A stretch of DNA of 64,000 nt from positions 23,718,101 through 23,782,100 of the forward strand of contig NC_092677.1 of the NCBI RefSeq assembly GCF_964355755.1, given 5' to 3'. Source of the DNA: Antedon mediterranea (Eukaryota; Echinodermata; Crinoidea; Comatulida; Antedonidae). A program made the position numbers and the translations under genes. Positions within the stretch are counted from its first letter, which is position 1. Every line of letters starts with the position of its first letter. Shown here one piece after another: positions 1 through 64,000 of the stretch. The notes under the pieces were generated by a model, which saw only the letters and a list, made by a program, of their open reading frames with translations, did no database searches and was not told where the DNA came from.

Positions 1-1585
1 GGTCCCTGGTGTTTGATTACTAAAGACACTCAACTAAGTTCCGGTGTTAAATTATTTCTTTACAGACCACTTCCTTGATAGAAATACCGTAATACGAGGA
101 TTAACATATGGGTAATGATGTTATTGACAACTTAAAAAACATGTGGAAACATTAATAATGTGTTAATTGGTATTTGAACCCTGATGTACGCCTAACAAGG
201 GTACTTGTTTACCGACATGTGTATAAACCCACCCTCCATAGGATACAATTTTGTATCCCATCCTAAATTTGGCAAAATTATTATTTTTATTTGATATCTG
301 GTGATTTTTAGTACAAAGTCAATATTTTGCCAATCTGATTTTTGATGGTTCAACAATAAACCGTCAAGTGAGAAAAACGCAAGAAAAACGAACTAAATGC
401 TCTACATAGACGTACAACATTCTGAGTTTATCCAAAATGTATTTACTGTATATAGTGTTTGAACCCAGATGTATGCCTAGCATAATCGGTACTTGTCTAA
501 CACATGTTTTAACTCTTCGGGATACAGTATCCCACCCTATATGTGGCATGATTTGATTTAAGGTTATATGTGAGGAGAGACTACTTGACCGGGTGGAGAG
601 TCTCTTGACTGTGTGGAGATCTTCTTAACTTTATGGAAAGTATTTCAAGTGTTAAAGTTACTCATTTCATTTTTGCTATTTTGTAAATATATATAAATAA
701 TAACAGTACTGTAGATAAAATTGATGTTTTCTGTTTAAACATAGCTTTTAAAGCTCATTTAACCCCATACCCCTTCACATTAAGCATGTTGTTTTGCAAT
801 AAAACGGTTTTAATACTGTTGTATACTGTTTGTGTAAACACTGTATACCAGTGTTTAGGGTTGACACCATTCACATTCAGTTCCTGGTGTGTCCTTGAAT
901 CAGTCAGTTGTTAAACCCCAGTGTTTCAAACTATGAAGTTGTTTTATTTTTTAAATCACCCCAAACAATTAAATGGTTGTGCTAAAGCTTCAGTGTGGAA
1001 CTTCCAGAGTGCCTCCATTTTTTTTCTAGGCGATGTGATATAGGTACAATAATGCATTACAAATCCTTGGGCTGGCCCAAAAAAAGCCAAGATGCAAATA
1101 GAGTAGGAAAAACTATGCAAGCTTTCAGGTCCTATTTGTTGTTATTTTTTTGTAATAAGTTATAAGGTATAACATTGTGTGTTACAACCACGTACCCTAT
1201 TCAGTCATGCATACCATTGCGATCCGATTGATTTGGTTATAAACCAGTGGTTGTATTTATAATTTTGTTCATATAACTTGAATATTGTTACCTGAAAGCT
1301 CTGCAATTTATTTCTAGCTGTTTACTTTATCGTTCTGATTTAGCTTTTGAATTATTTGATTTGTATAGCCTCTCATAATTTGCCTTTGGATTTATTACTT
1401 GCGTTTCTTATTTATTTGAAGCTTACTGTTTAAAGATTATCTCTAAAATATTAATCCACGGTTCTCAAACTTTTGATTATAATATAGAGGGCAGTATACT
1501 ATTTTGTTGGAAATACTGGAGAAATAACATAGGCCTACATTATTATTGGATCTACCTCATAATATTGAAACTTTTTATATTACAG
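1..1585 (+). other. GMDS upstream intron, 3' part
   Basis: Non-coding. It holds two diverged copies of a ~105-bp unit (about 168-280 and 450-552; shared TTTGAACCC-GATGTA and the GGATACA-TATCCCA block) and a short ~20-bp tandem array at 574-653. The remainder is AT-rich unique-looking sequence with a TTTTATATTACAG acceptor at the end. No exon-like frame was found. Confidence 0.8.
574..653. repeat. ~20-bp degenerate tandem repeat, about 4 units
   Basis: Successive units begin GGAGAGACTACTTGACC, GGAGAGTCTCTTGACT, GGAGATCTTCTTAACT and GGAAAGTATTTCAAG. They are spaced 20-21 bp and decay towards the 3' end. Confidence 0.6.
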
Positions 1586-63217
<61,632 letters not shown>

Positions 63218-64000
63218 GTAAATTAAAATCATGTTTTATTCACAAAAGTAATACCTGTACATAACAAGTATTAGAAACATTTATTTTAATTTTTAAACAG
63301 ATACCTGTATTATTATGTTTTTAATAATTTTTAGCTTGCCTTTGGAACTTAGTTGAATATGTTCAGTAAATAAATAAATAATAAATACTAGACCCTATAT
63401 TGAAAATTGACAAAATTAATTTTGAAAATAAAAGTCTAGATAACTTAATAATACTGTATATACATGTTTAAATATTATGTCTATGCTTTGTTTGATACAA
63501 TGTTGTAAAATATAGCCCTTTTACACTGTTGTGCTAAAAACAAACCTTGTTTCCGGATAAATGTCCTTTTTATACATGATTCAGTAACTCAGGAATGACA
63601 CAGGTTGCTTGTATTTACACTGCCAAAATGCCCACCGAAATTGATATAAAAATCGCTCTCTCGTGCATGAGGAGACACTCTAGTAACAGTCAGCTCATCG
63701 TACCTCAAATAATTTTTGTTATAATGCCAATACACAAAAATATGTCTACTTTTGAAGATTGTTATTTCTTGAAATAAAATTAATAAGAAATAAAAAAAAC
63801 CTTTTTATATAAGTCCACAAAACAAAATCAGTATTTTTGTCAAGTATGTAAAAATACTATAGTGAGCAAGCAACCAACCGGGAAAACATACACGCAACTG
63901 TTGACTTTGCGCTAAATACATTCTGCTTCACTTATCCAAGTGGTTCAAAGATCTTTGAACTAGTTAAGGATACCTGTGCAAGTCAAAGGTATACTAGTGA
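63218..64000 (+). other. Start of the next GMDS intron
   Basis: Donor GTAAAT at 63218, phase 0. I see AT-rich sequence only. A 60-codon open frame at 63595-63777 has no protein-like features that I recognise, and no terminal GMDS exon (E-L-V-x-x-M) appears before the window ends. Confidence 0.75.

Noticed and set aside
63595-63777. 60-codon frame as the terminal GMDS exon
   Set aside because: The expected continuation is E-L-V-x-x-M-V; this frame has nothing similar and no acceptor in the right phase.

Overview
This is a eukaryotic, AT-rich (I estimate about 70%), intron-dominated window. It carries the middle and 3' part of one recognisable gene on the + strand: GDP-mannose 4,6-dehydratase (GMDS), the enzyme that starts de novo GDP-fucose synthesis. 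Six coding exons (1586-1778, 8258-8362, 13758-13885, 20349-20467, 21537-21633, 63149-63217) splice in frame into 237 codons. These correspond to roughly residues 116-352 of the ~370-residue animal enzyme. The N-terminal exons lie before base 1 and the last exon(s) after base 64000. Exon similarity to vertebrate GMDS, together with many tRNA-derived SINEs, short inverted-repeat elements and decayed non-LTR retrotransposon ends, suggests an invertebrate animal, probably marine. I cannot fix the phylum from this sequence.

Layout: 1-1585 is the 3' part of an upstream intron. Introns of 6479, 5395, 6463 and 1069 bp separate the first five exons. A single 41515-bp intron (21634-63148) fills two thirds of the window, and 63218-64000 is the start of the next intron. 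I found no other intact protein-coding gene; the short open frames elsewhere are chance or repeat-derived.

The introns are a graveyard of mobile DNA. They hold six copies of an ~160-bp element with TA-type ends (AAGCTCTGTC...), at least seven copies or pieces of an element with AAAGATGTATTGTCCC ends, and four copies of a ~370-690 bp element with a (CAAA)n tract and an ACCTCC..GGAGGT hairpin. There are several palindromic MITEs, SINEs with at least five different tRNA-like heads, and C-terminal reverse-transcriptase relics of non-LTR elements at 7040, 13141, 56190 and 60828. Tandem repeats include 3 x 91 bp, a 233-bp duplication, a 37-bp minisatellite and 3 x 23 bp.

The items most worth a second look are a perfect 50-bp inverted repeat (16295-16401); a duplicated composite of a nuclear-receptor DR1 site and an ATGCAAAT octamer, 147 bp apart, deep in the giant intron (42490-42684); a minus-strand coding relic of unknown identity broken by frameshift (57915-58176); a composite inverted-repeat element packed with TATACCGTATA (22711-23610); and a recurrent unique-flank motif TTTGCTGCCCTCTNTT resembling a CTCF core. 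I see no evidence for a wholly new multi-gene system here.
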